NCBI GenBank assembly: GCA_003695285.1 | Contig: RFIL01000072.1 | Span: forward strand, 1 to 8,838 | Direction of reading: 5' to 3' | Length of the DNA stretch: 8,838 nucleotides | Origin: Calditrichota bacterium | GTDB taxonomy: Bacteria; Calditrichota; Calditrichia; RBG-13-44-9; J075 | Shown: in pieces, positions 1 through 6,594 of the stretch | How positions within the stretch are numbered: position 1 is the first letter of the stretch | Layout of the letters: each line of letters starts with the position of its first letter | Made by a program: the position numbers and the translations under genes | Notes under the pieces: generated by a model | What the model was told of the DNA's origin: nothing | Seen by the model: only the letters and a program-made list of their open reading frames with translations | Database searches by the model: none

Positions 1-3000
1 GCAAAATTGGTTCATCCCAATATCGTCACGATTTATGAGGTGGGAGAAGCTGAGAGTGGTCGCTACATTGCCATGGAATATGTTGCCGGTATCTCTCTGG
101 ATGAAGTGTTAAACTCCGGGCAGGACGTCTCCATTGAACGGGGGATCCATATCATTTCTCAACTGCTCTCCGGTCTGGAATGTGCACATCAGGTCGGGAT
201 TTATCATCGGGATATTAAACCGGAAAACATTTTGATTACACCAGATGATCGGGTGAAAATATTGGATTTTGGTATTGCCAAGATGGCTGCCAAGGAAGGG
301 TTAACGGTTGCCGGTGATATTATGGGAACCATTGAATATATGGCGCCCGAGCAGATGATGGGAGAAGAAGCCGACCACCGTTGTGACATATATTCCACAG
401 GTGTTCTCCTCTATCAAATATTAACCAAAAAATTGCCTTTCACCGGGGACACCTCAGTAGCTATTCTCTATAAACAACTGAATGAAGACCCTATTCCTCC
501 ATCTGAACTGAATCCCGCCATTTCTTCAGAGTTGGAACAGGTTATTTTAAAAGCGTTGGCAAAAGAGAAAGAGGACAGGTGGGAATCAGCCAGAGCCTTT
601 AATGAAGCCCTGTTAAAGGTGTTGCGAGGTGTTGAGAGCCGAAAGAAAAAGATTGAGAGTGATGCTGACTGGAATTTGAACGAGGAGTTGGAAGGAGGAG
701 AGGATGCCAGCCGATCCGGGGAGAAATTTCAACCGGTCTTTGTTGGGCGGGAAAAAGAGTTTTCGCGATTGGTACGGTTGTATCGAAAAGCATCGCAGGG
801 GAAGGGATGTACGGTGGTTATCTCCGGTGAAGCAGGGGTTGGAAAAAGCACCATTGCCATGCAGTTGCAGGAGTACGCTCGGAAACATCAGGCATTTGTG
901 TTATATGGTGCCAGTCTTTATCAGGAAGGCATGGATGCCTATATGCCTTATATAGATGCCCTTCGCGGTTTCTTCAGCAAGGATAGTCATCTGTTGCCCG
1001 CGGAGAATCGATTACAGATTAAGAATCTGGTACGAGAAAAAATACCGGTCTTGATGGAGTTTACCGAGCGATTTTCAACGACTTTTGGTGGAGAAGGCAG
1101 TATCTCCACTCCTCCCGATCAATCCAACTCACCCAATATTCTGGAAGGGATTCATCTCTTAATCTCATTGATATCCACCATGCGGCCGGTAGTGGTGGTG
1201 ATTGATGATATGCAATGGGCAGATGAAGCCAGCTTGCGACTGTTCCATTATCTCTCTCGTCATATTTCGGAAAACCGAATATTGCAGGTGGGAATTTGCC
1301 GTACTGATCGCTTTGACTTACAACAGAATGGTAAACCGGCTCAGATTGTGGACATCCTCTCTCGAATGCGTCGTGAGGATATCTTTGATGAGGTTACTCT
1401 CAATCGTTTCTCCCGGGAGATGTGTGAGAAATTGGTTGATGAAACCCTGGGCTCAGTTAATTTCACTGAAGAATTTTATGAAATTATATATCAAGAAACG
1501 AAAGGGAATCCGTTCTTCGTCCTGGAAACATTAAAATTATTAAATGAAAATGGAACGATTTATCTCCAGGATGGAGTGTGGTATAATCGAAGTGATCAAA
1601 TAAAGCTTGAAGTGCCCAACCGAGTGGAAGATGTCTTTGTACGCCAATTCCGGGAGTTGAGTGATCAGGATCGGGAAATATTACAGGTTGCCAGTGTGAT
1701 TGGCTATAAATTTGATGCCACCATCCTGGCCCGATTGCTCGGAATGCGAAGAATTGATTTATTAAAAACATTACACCGTTTTCAGACGGATTTACAATTG
1801 CTGAACAGTAATGAAGACGGTTTTCAATTTGAACACCCCATGTTAAAAGAATTATTATATAATGAAATCCCGCCCGCCCTTCGCAAAGAATATCATCTGA
1901 TGATTGCTCAGGAACTGGAGATGATGTACGGCCCGGAATTTGGGGCTCTGGTGGGAGATGTGGCCAACCATTATTTGCATGCCGGAGAAGAACAAAAAGC
2001 ACTCCCCTTACTCTATCAGGCGGCGAACAGGGCGTTTAAAATCTCTGCCTACCGCCAGGCTAGTCTCTTTTTTGAAGCGTTGATGGATATCTGGAAAAAA
2101 CGACAACAATTACCGGAAGGGGCGACCTTATCGGAATTGTATTTAAAACTCGGTATTTGTTATGAAGAAAACGGTCTGTGGGAAAAGAGCCTCACGGTTT
2201 ATCAATACCTTCTGGAACTAAGTCAAACCGAGGAGGATCCTCAAGGGCAGATTGGTGCTTTACGACGGATGGGGCGAATTTACGATCACCAGGGGAAATT
2301 TGAGAAAGCTCTGGAAATGTATAACCATTGCCTGGAAATATTAGAAAAACATCCGCTACAAAATGTTCGAAGTATGATCTACAATAATATGGGACTGGTT
2401 TATTTCCAGAAAGGGGAGTATCAACTGGCTCGAGAATATTTTGAGAAGACGATTGAAGCGGTCGATTGCGAAGTAGGGGAAATCGACAAAGCTCATGCCT
2501 CGACCAATCTGGGAATCATTGCCAGTATTCATGGGGATTTGAATGAGGCGCTGAATTATTACCAGACGGCTCTGGAAATTTATCTCAAAAGGGGAAATAC
2601 CCGACAGCTTCCCAGGGTCTATCACAACATGGGGATGGCGTATTCAGATCTCGGTGAATGGGAGAAGTCAGTACAGGCTTTTGAGAAATGTCTGGAAATG
2701 CTGGATAGTGCCGACAGTAAACATTTAAGAGGGTTAACCTATCTGAACCTGGGTAAAGCTTATGCACGACAGGGGAACCTGGAAGACGCTCGTTCCTTTA
2801 CCGATAAGGCTTTTAAATTATTCAAACGCCTGGGGGATTCATTAAGTCTGGCGGAAGTGTTTAATGTGATGGGATATATTTTTGCTGAAATGAACGATTT
2901 TACCAGGGCGGAAAAATATCTGAAGAAAAGTATCCGTATGAATGAAGATAACGATTATCAGGAAGGGGTTGCGGAAAGTTGTTTTACTTATGCCAGGATT

Positions 3001-3168
3001 TTAGACAAACAGGGCAAGAATAAAGAGGCTATGGAGTATTTTAAAAAATCAGCAGATAAGTTTAAAGAGTTAAATTTATACTCCCGTACAGAGGCGGTAC
3101 TGGCTGAAATGGAGAATATGCTTCTTCGCGAGCAGGAATTCCAATTTGTTGGTAATGAATCCAGTTAA
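1..3168 (+). CDS. Ser/Thr protein kinase - AAA ATPase - TPR multidomain regulator (5' truncated)
   Basis: The frame is open from base 1, so the N-terminus (glycine-rich loop, catalytic lysine, helix C) lies outside the window and the TTG at 7 is not a real start. Three parts are visible. First is a Hanks-type kinase: catalytic loop HRDIKPEN (HRD at 205-213), DFG (265-273), MAPEQ (340-354) and CDIYSTG. It is an RD kinase with intact catalytic residues, so probably active and controlled through its activation loop. Second, after a charged linker (about 630-720), is a predicted P-loop ATPase of the AAA_16/STAND sort: a VFVGRE entry motif, Walker A GEAGVGKST (826-852) and Walker B VVVVIDDMQWAD (from 1189). 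Third is a TPR superhelix to the C-terminus. Such proteins, like PknK and cyanobacterial HstK relatives, are cytosolic signal integrators: the TPR and ATPase parts sense partners or ligands and the kinase phosphorylates Ser/Thr. No membrane segment is seen in the visible part. The input signal and substrates cannot be read from sequence. The next gene follows after three bases in the same frame. Confidence 0.93.
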   Translation, partial: AKLVHPNIVTIYEVGEAESGRYIAMEYVAGISLDEVLNSGQDVSIERGIHIISQLLSGLECAHQVGIYHRDIKPENILITPDDRVKILDFGIAKMAAKEGLTVAGDIMGTIEYMAPEQMMGEEADHRCDIYSTGVLLYQILTKKLPFTGDTSVAILYKQLNEDPIPPSELNPAISSELEQVILKALAKEKEDRWESARAFNEALLKVLRGVESRKKKIESDADWNLNEELEGGEDASRSGEKFQPVFVGREKEFSRLVRLYRKASQGKGCTVVISGEAGVGKSTIAMQLQEYARKHQAFVLYGASLYQEGMDAYMPYIDALRGFFSKDSHLLPAENRLQIKNLVREKIPVLMEFTERFSTTFGGEGSISTPPDQSNSPNILEGIHLLISLISTMRPVVVVIDDMQWADEASLRLFHYLSRHISENRILQVGICRTDRFDLQQNGKPAQIVDILSRMRREDIFDEVTLNRFSREMCEKLVDETLGSVNFTEEFYEIIYQETKGNPFFVLETLKLLNENGTIYLQDGVWYNRSDQIKLEVPNRVEDVFVRQFRELSDQDREILQVASVIGYKFDATILARLLGMRRIDLLKTLHRFQTDLQLLNSNEDGFQFEHPMLKELLYNEIPPALRKEYHLMIAQELEMMYGPEFGALVGDVANHYLHAGEEQKALPLLYQAANRAFKISAYRQASLFFEALMDIWKKRQQLPEGATLSELYLKLGICYEENGLWEKSLTVYQYLLELSQTEEDPQGQIGALRRMGRIYDHQGKFEKALEMYNHCLEILEKHPLQNVRSMIYNNMGLVYFQKGEYQLAREYFEKTIEAVDCEVGEIDKAHASTNLGIIASIHGDLNEALNYYQTALEIYLKRGNTRQLPRVYHNMGMAYSDLGEWEKSVQAFEKCLEMLDSADSKHLRGLTYLNLGKAYARQGNLEDARSFTDKAFKLFKRLGDSLSLAEVFNVMGYIFAEMNDFTRAEKYLKKSIRMNEDNDYQEGVAESCFTYARILDKQGKNKEAMEYFKKSADKFKELNLYSRTEAVLAEMENMLLREQEFQFVGNESS
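2137..3096 (+). repeat. Eight TPR units at an exact 40-codon period within the kinase-ATPase gene
   Basis: Eight helix-turn-helix units begin at 2137, 2257, 2377, 2497, 2617, 2737, 2857 and 2977, each exactly 120 bases after the last. The unit starts read LYLKLG, ALRRMG, IYNNMG, ASTNLG, VYHNMG, TYLNLG, VFNVMG and SCFTYA, each followed by a G/N-x-(Y/W/F/L) turn and an A/S-rich second helix. Forty residues rather than 34 is the spacing of kinesin-light-chain/LGN-type TPRs, which form a peptide-binding groove. One or two more degenerate units precede the array (about 1950-2110). The repeats are conserved as protein and not as DNA, so this is an old array rather than a recent tandem duplication. 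It is probably the sensing or protein-docking part of the regulator. Confidence 0.88.
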
Positions 3169-3171
3169 GCC

Positions 3172-4137
3172 ATGAAGACGGAACTCTTTGACATCGAGAA
3201 CCTTCGCATCGAAAACCAGCAGCTTCTGGAAGAGCTGGAAGCCGCTTATAAGAACATGGAGATTATTTTCCAACAAACCATGCTGGAAAAACAGATAGCT
3301 TATCAAGAGCTCCAGCAAAAGTATCAGATGTTGGATGATCTCTATCGAGAACTTTCCAATCGAGAAAATCTGTTAATTCACCTGGAAAAACTCTCTTCCA
3401 TCGGACAGTTCATTGCGGAAATTATTCATGAACTTAGCAGCCCCCTGACAGGCATCACCACAACCCTTGATTTAATCCAGTTGCTGAATCCTCCACAGAA
3501 TCTGCAACCTCAACTGAACAAAATTCGGAGAGAGGTGGATCGGATGTGCTCATACCTCTCGCGGTTTAAAAGCATGGTTTATAAGGAACATGAATCCTTT
3601 CAGACCTTTGATGTTAATGAAAACTTGAAGGATTGTTTTGAAACCCTGGATATCATCAAGCCTCGGAATGTCCATCTGGCACTTCATCTGGCTGAAGAAC
3701 CGTTGAGGATCTCCGGAGACCCCTATCAAATCCATCAAATTTATTTGAATCTGGCCAAGAATGCCATGGATGCCATTGGCTCGAAAGAAGGCCACATCAC
3801 CTTTGTAACCCGAAAAGTGGATAAGGGGTGGATTTTGACCAGCGGAGAATGGTCAGGTCATTACTGTCAGGAGGAAAAATTCTGGAAGAAGATTCTGGAA
3901 CGAAATGAGTGGTTCGCACTGGTGGAGGTAAAAGATGATGGCGATGGAATCCGGGTGGATTTCCTGAAGGATATTTTTGAGGCCTTTTTTACGACAAAAG
4001 GCAGGGGGAAAGGGACCGGGTTGGGGTTATCCATATCCAGAGATATTGTAAAGCGACATGGTGGGAATTTAGGGGTGAAATCAACTCCTGGAAAGGGAAC
4101 CACCTTTCAATTACTGATCCCACTGGTTCAAAATTAG
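3172..4137 (+). CDS. Soluble coiled-coil sensor histidine kinase
   Basis: A 321-residue histidine kinase with no signal peptide or membrane segment. Residues 8-75 are rich in Glu, Gln and Leu and look like a coiled coil. The dimerisation/phosphoacceptor helix follows, with the H-box IIHELSSPL and phospho-accepting His86 (codon 3427-3429). The catalytic ATPase domain has an N-box (YLNLAKNAMDAI, Asn197), G1 (DDGDGI, 255-260), F-box (IFEAFFTTKG) and G2 (GKGTGLGLSI). All ATP-binding motifs are intact, so it is probably active. There is no PAS, GAF or other named sensor domain, so the signal probably arrives through a partner. The obvious candidate is the upstream kinase-ATPase-TPR protein, whose stop codon is only three bases away and in the same frame. 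ATG 3172 is taken as the start because it is the first Met after that stop; no good Shine-Dalgarno precedes it, which suggests translational coupling. About 20 extra residues (Trp-rich, near 222-246) lie between the N-box and G1. No response regulator is in the window. Confidence 0.93.
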   Translation: MKTELFDIENLRIENQQLLEELEAAYKNMEIIFQQTMLEKQIAYQELQQKYQMLDDLYRELSNRENLLIHLEKLSSIGQFIAEIIHELSSPLTGITTTLDLIQLLNPPQNLQPQLNKIRREVDRMCSYLSRFKSMVYKEHESFQTFDVNENLKDCFETLDIIKPRNVHLALHLAEEPLRISGDPYQIHQIYLNLAKNAMDAIGSKEGHITFVTRKVDKGWILTSGEWSGHYCQEEKFWKKILERNEWFALVEVKDDGDGIRVDFLKDIFEAFFTTKGRGKGTGLGLSISRDIVKRHGGNLGVKSTPGKGTTFQLLIPLVQN

Positions 4138-4194
4138 GAAAAAACTAATTAATAATTTAGAAGTTATCATCGAAAATATAAAAGTATCGAATTC

Positions 4195-4200
4195 AGGAGG
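4195..4200 (+). promoter_or_regulatory. Shine-Dalgarno AGGAGG before the zinc ribbon-TPR gene
   Basis: A perfect AGGAGG. Two ATGs follow in tandem, at 4202 (one base away) and 4205 (four bases away). The spacing favours 4205. It lies at the end of a 64-base AT-rich gap that could also hold a promoter, but no convincing -35/-10 pair with normal spacing was found. Confidence 0.75.
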
Positions 4201-4204
4201 AATG

Positions 4205-4486
4205 ATGGAAGGCAAATGTCCCCGATGTGATTTTCCGGTATTGGAAGAAGACAAATATTGTGGTGGATGTGGCTTTCGGGTTGCCGAAAGGGAGAATTAT
4301 CAGGCGAAGACTCAGGTGGAAATGCAACTGAGTGATATTCGGATAAATCTTGGTAAAGTCTATCTAAAAAAGGGAGATTACGCAAAAGCGGCAGAATCAT
4401 TTGAGAAGGTTTTAGAAGAAGATCCGGAGAATACCGAAGCGCGGGCATTGTTAAACTCGATTCGAAGTAAAATTTCGGAAATGTAA
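4205..4486 (+). CDS. Small zinc-ribbon protein with one TPR
   Basis: A 93-residue protein (94 if the adjacent ATG at 4202 is used). The N-terminus is a probable zinc ribbon: CPRC (Cys5, Cys8) and CGGC (Cys19, Cys22), a Cx2C-x10-Cx2C pattern. After a charged link, residues about 45-78 fit one TPR, with the consensus positions LG..Y...G.Y..A...F...L...P all present, and the protein ends in a further helix. It is cytosolic, with no signal peptide or membrane segment. Zinc ribbon plus a lone TPR suggests a small adaptor rather than an enzyme. The TPR could pair with the large TPR array encoded upstream, but that is inference. The following gene encodes a protein with a closely similar ribbon. I recognise the domains but not the gene, and the function is unknown. 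Confidence 0.85.
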   Translation: MEGKCPRCDFPVLEEDKYCGGCGFRVAERENYQAKTQVEMQLSDIRINLGKVYLKKGDYAKAAESFEKVLEEDPENTEARALLNSIRSKISEM

Positions 4487-4514
4487 TCCATTTGAGTTTT
4501 TAAACGAATGCTAT

Positions 4515-4518
4515 GGAG
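4515..4518 (+). promoter_or_regulatory. Shine-Dalgarno GGAG that sets the start of the FHA gene
   Basis: GGAG lies five bases before ATG 4524. The in-frame GTG at 4518 overlaps this site, so ATG 4524 is the better start. Confidence 0.6.
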
Positions 4519-4523
4519 TGAAA

Positions 4524-4928
4524 ATGGCTCAACGAACTTGTCCTTCCTGTCAGTTTCAAAACCGTGAGGGGGTGAAGTTCTGTACCCAATGTGGAACTCA
4601 ACTTCACTTAGAGTCCAGTAATGGCCCCTGTCTGGTCATGTTGTATGGTGAAGGACAGGAACTCATATTCCCTCTGAAGCAACACCGCACCACTATCGGT
4701 CGGGATTTGGATAATGACATCGTGTTAAGAGATATCAAAATATCCAAAAAGCATGCGGCTGTGGTTGTAGAAGGAGACACCTTCTGGATTGAAGATTTGA
4801 ACAGTAAAAATGGTGTGTTTGTGAATGGCCGAAAAATCGAAAACAAAAAACGCCTGTTTAATGGAAACCTGATTAAAATGGGCTTTACCATATTCAAGTT
4901 TGAGAATTTGAAAATGCACCCCAATTAA
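4524..4928 (+). CDS. Zinc-ribbon FHA-domain protein
   Basis: A 134-residue cytosolic protein. Residues 6-23 are a zinc ribbon, CPSC and CTQC (Cys6, Cys9, Cys20, Cys23), with the same spacing as in the preceding gene product. Residues about 37-125 are a forkhead-associated domain with every key phosphothreonine-binding feature: Gly59-Arg60 (TIGRD), Ser74 and His77 (ISKKHA), and Asn96-Gly97 (LNSKNGVFVNG). FHA domains bind phosphothreonine peptides, so this is a natural reader of marks made by the Ser/Thr kinase encoded at the left end of the window; the pairing is inferred from position and domain logic. The ATG at 4524 is preferred to the GTG at 4518 because of the GGAG spacing. A hairpin followed by Ts overlaps the stop codon, so this may be the last gene of the signalling operon. 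Confidence 0.92.
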   Translation: MAQRTCPSCQFQNREGVKFCTQCGTQLHLESSNGPCLVMLYGEGQELIFPLKQHRTTIGRDLDNDIVLRDIKISKKHAAVVVEGDTFWIEDLNSKNGVFVNGRKIENKKRLFNGNLIKMGFTIFKFENLKMHPN

Positions 4929-4943
4929 CCTGCATTTTTTTTT
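4911..4943 (+). terminator. Candidate intrinsic terminator or attenuator between FHA gene and transporter operon
   Basis: AAAATGCA (4911-4918) and TGCATTTT (4931-4938) are perfect inverted repeats around a 12-base loop, and the T-run continues to 4943 (nine Ts from 4935). It spans the FHA stop codon. The stem is AT-rich and weak, so termination may be partial. The binding-protein Shine-Dalgarno begins eight bases after the T-run. If this terminates transcription, the transporter needs a promoter inside or overlapping the end of the FHA gene. Confidence 0.4.
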
Positions 4944-4950
4944 GAGAAAT

Positions 4951-4957
4951 AGGGAGG
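4951..4957 (+). promoter_or_regulatory. Shine-Dalgarno AGGGAGG before the substrate-binding protein gene
   Basis: A strong purine-rich site five bases before ATG 4963. It rules out the in-frame TTG at 4942, which lies upstream of it. Confidence 0.8.
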
Positions 4958-4962
4958 TTGTG

Positions 4963-6594
4963 ATGAAAAAATGGAGTTTGATTACCCTCTTTTTAACCCT
5001 TTCCTTTGCCGGTTACATATTTTATAGCAGTGGCAGTAAAGGCTCTCCGAGAATCGAAGAGGAGATGCTCCAACCACAATACGGGGGAACATTGGTGGTG
5101 GGTATCCCCAGAGATGTCGATACCTTTAATCCTCTCTTCAGTGAATCCCTTTTTTCCCAGGAAATTACCCATTTAATGTTATTGGGGTTGGCAGATCTGG
5201 ATGAGCATTCAGAGTTCAGTCCGGAATTGGCAACCTCCTGGGAACATTCTCCGGATTACAGGAGCCTTACATACCATTTACGAAGGGATGCAGTCTGGTC
5301 AGATGGGGTACCCATCACAGCAGCCGATGTGAAATTTACCTTTGATGTGCTCATGGACCCCGAGACGGGTAGCCCTCAACGGGGATTGGCTGATTTTATT
5401 AAACGGGTTACGGTGGTAGATTCTTATACCGTTCGATTTGAATTTACCGAACCTTACCCTTATGAGATTTTCGATACTGCCGGAGAGTTATTGCCCAGGC
5501 ATATCCTGGAAAATGTGGATCGCAAGGAATTGCGAACCCATCCCTTTGGTCGAAATCCCCTTTCCTCCGGGCCTTTTAAACTCAATAAGTGGGTGAATCA
5601 ACAATATATCGAATTAGTACCCAATGAAAAATATTTTGGGGGACGACCCTATCTGGATCGAGTGATTTTTAAAATAATCTCCAACCCCACCACCTTATTA
5701 ACTCAATTGCAAACCGGTGAAATCGATATGATGATTGGGGTGCCTCCTGCTGAAGTTAAGCGTCTTCAGGCCAACAATCCCCATTTGAAAATTTATCCCG
5801 TTTCCGGAAGAGTTTACTATTATCTCGGTTATAATGAAGCATTACCACAGTTTGCCAGCGCCACCGTTCGGAAAGCAATTACCATGGCCATTGATAGGGA
5901 AAAATTGGTGGATGCTCTGCTTTACGGGTTTGGTAAGGTGTGTGTAGGTCCCATTCCGCCGATGCTCTCCTGGGCGTATAATGATACCATCACTCCCTTT
6001 CCCTATGACCTGGCTGCCGCCCGTAAATTGTTGGAAAGCGAGGGGTGGTCAGATACCGATGGAGATGGATGGCTTGATAAGGATGGGAAACCCTTTGAAT
6101 TTACCATCAAAACCGATGCCAGCAATCAGGTGAAATCGGACCTGGCGGTTATCGTGCAGGAGCAGTTAAAAAAGATTGGTATCAAGGTTGATATTCAATT
6201 GATTGAATGGACGACCTATCTGAAACAATTGAAAGAAAGGGATTTTGAAGCTCATATTGGTGGCTGGAGTACCTCACTGTATGTAGACCCCACCCCGGTT
6301 TTTCATTCCTCTGCGGTGAATCTCTTTAATTATGGAAACTATTCAAACCCGGAAGTAGACCGGCTCATTGAATTGGGGCGGGAAGAACTGAATCGTGAGA
6401 AAGCAGCACGGATCTGGAAACAGTTCCAGCAGGTGGTGCATGAGGATCAACCATACACATTTCTCTTCTGGATCGATCGCATTGTGGCAGTGCATGATAG
6501 GTTTGAGAATGTTCATCCTATACCGTTGAGTACCTTATATGAACTTGAAAAATGGTATGACAAAAATCTGGCAATTCAATATGCGGAACAATGA
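4963..6594 (+). CDS. Opp/Dpp-type ABC transporter substrate-binding protein (SBP family 5)
   Basis: A 543-residue extracytoplasmic solute-binding protein of family 5 (peptide/nickel class), a normal length for the family. The start MKKWS is followed by a hydrophobic segment (residues 4-20), then the mature domain from about residue 40 (YGGTLVVG). The family signature region runs from PELATSWE to AVWSDG (residues about 88-115), followed by the typical ITAADVKFTFD. An Asp-rich loop DTDGDGWLDKDG (364-375) resembles a calcium-binding loop but is common in this family. There is no cysteine after the signal, so this is not a lipoprotein, and no clear AxA cleavage site is seen. It may be released into a periplasm or held by an uncleaved anchor. 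It should deliver a peptide or similar oligomer to the transporter encoded by the next genes; the exact substrate cannot be told. Its 3' end overlaps the following ATPase gene. Confidence 0.94.
   Translation: MKKWSLITLFLTLSFAGYIFYSSGSKGSPRIEEEMLQPQYGGTLVVGIPRDVDTFNPLFSESLFSQEITHLMLLGLADLDEHSEFSPELATSWEHSPDYRSLTYHLRRDAVWSDGVPITAADVKFTFDVLMDPETGSPQRGLADFIKRVTVVDSYTVRFEFTEPYPYEIFDTAGELLPRHILENVDRKELRTHPFGRNPLSSGPFKLNKWVNQQYIELVPNEKYFGGRPYLDRVIFKIISNPTTLLTQLQTGEIDMMIGVPPAEVKRLQANNPHLKIYPVSGRVYYYLGYNEALPQFASATVRKAITMAIDREKLVDALLYGFGKVCVGPIPPMLSWAYNDTITPFPYDLAAARKLLESEGWSDTDGDGWLDKDGKPFEFTIKTDASNQVKSDLAVIVQEQLKKIGIKVDIQLIEWTTYLKQLKERDFEAHIGGWSTSLYVDPTPVFHSSAVNLFNYGNYSNPEVDRLIELGREELNREKAARIWKQFQQVVHEDQPYTFLFWIDRIVAVHDRFENVHPIPLSTLYELEKWYDKNLAIQYAEQ

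Noticed and set aside
1484..2002. Long minus-strand open frame (172 codons) opposite the ATPase/TPR region
   Set aside because: It lies wholly inside a clear multidomain gene, its translation resembles no known domain, and it has no plausible ribosome site. It is a shadow of the plus-strand gene.
4132..4150. Inverted repeat AATTAG/CTAATT at the end of the histidine kinase gene as a terminator
   Set aside because: The stem is only six AT-rich base pairs and no T-run follows, so it is probably chance in AT-rich spacer.
4156..4182. Promoter in the gap before the zinc ribbon-TPR gene (TTAGAA and TATAAA)
   Set aside because: The two boxes are only 14 bases apart, short of the usual 16-18, and AT-rich DNA yields such matches by chance.
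6052..6087. Asp-rich DTDGDGWLDKDG loop as a dockerin or EF-hand domain
   Set aside because: Similar loops are a regular part of many family 5 binding proteins, so it is not a separate domain.
6539..6594. Frameshift or gene fusion between the binding protein and ATPase 1, suggested by a 56-base overlap from ATG 6539
   Set aside because: Both proteins are complete at the junction, and starting ATPase 1 at ATG 6581 reduces the overlap to a normal 14 bases.
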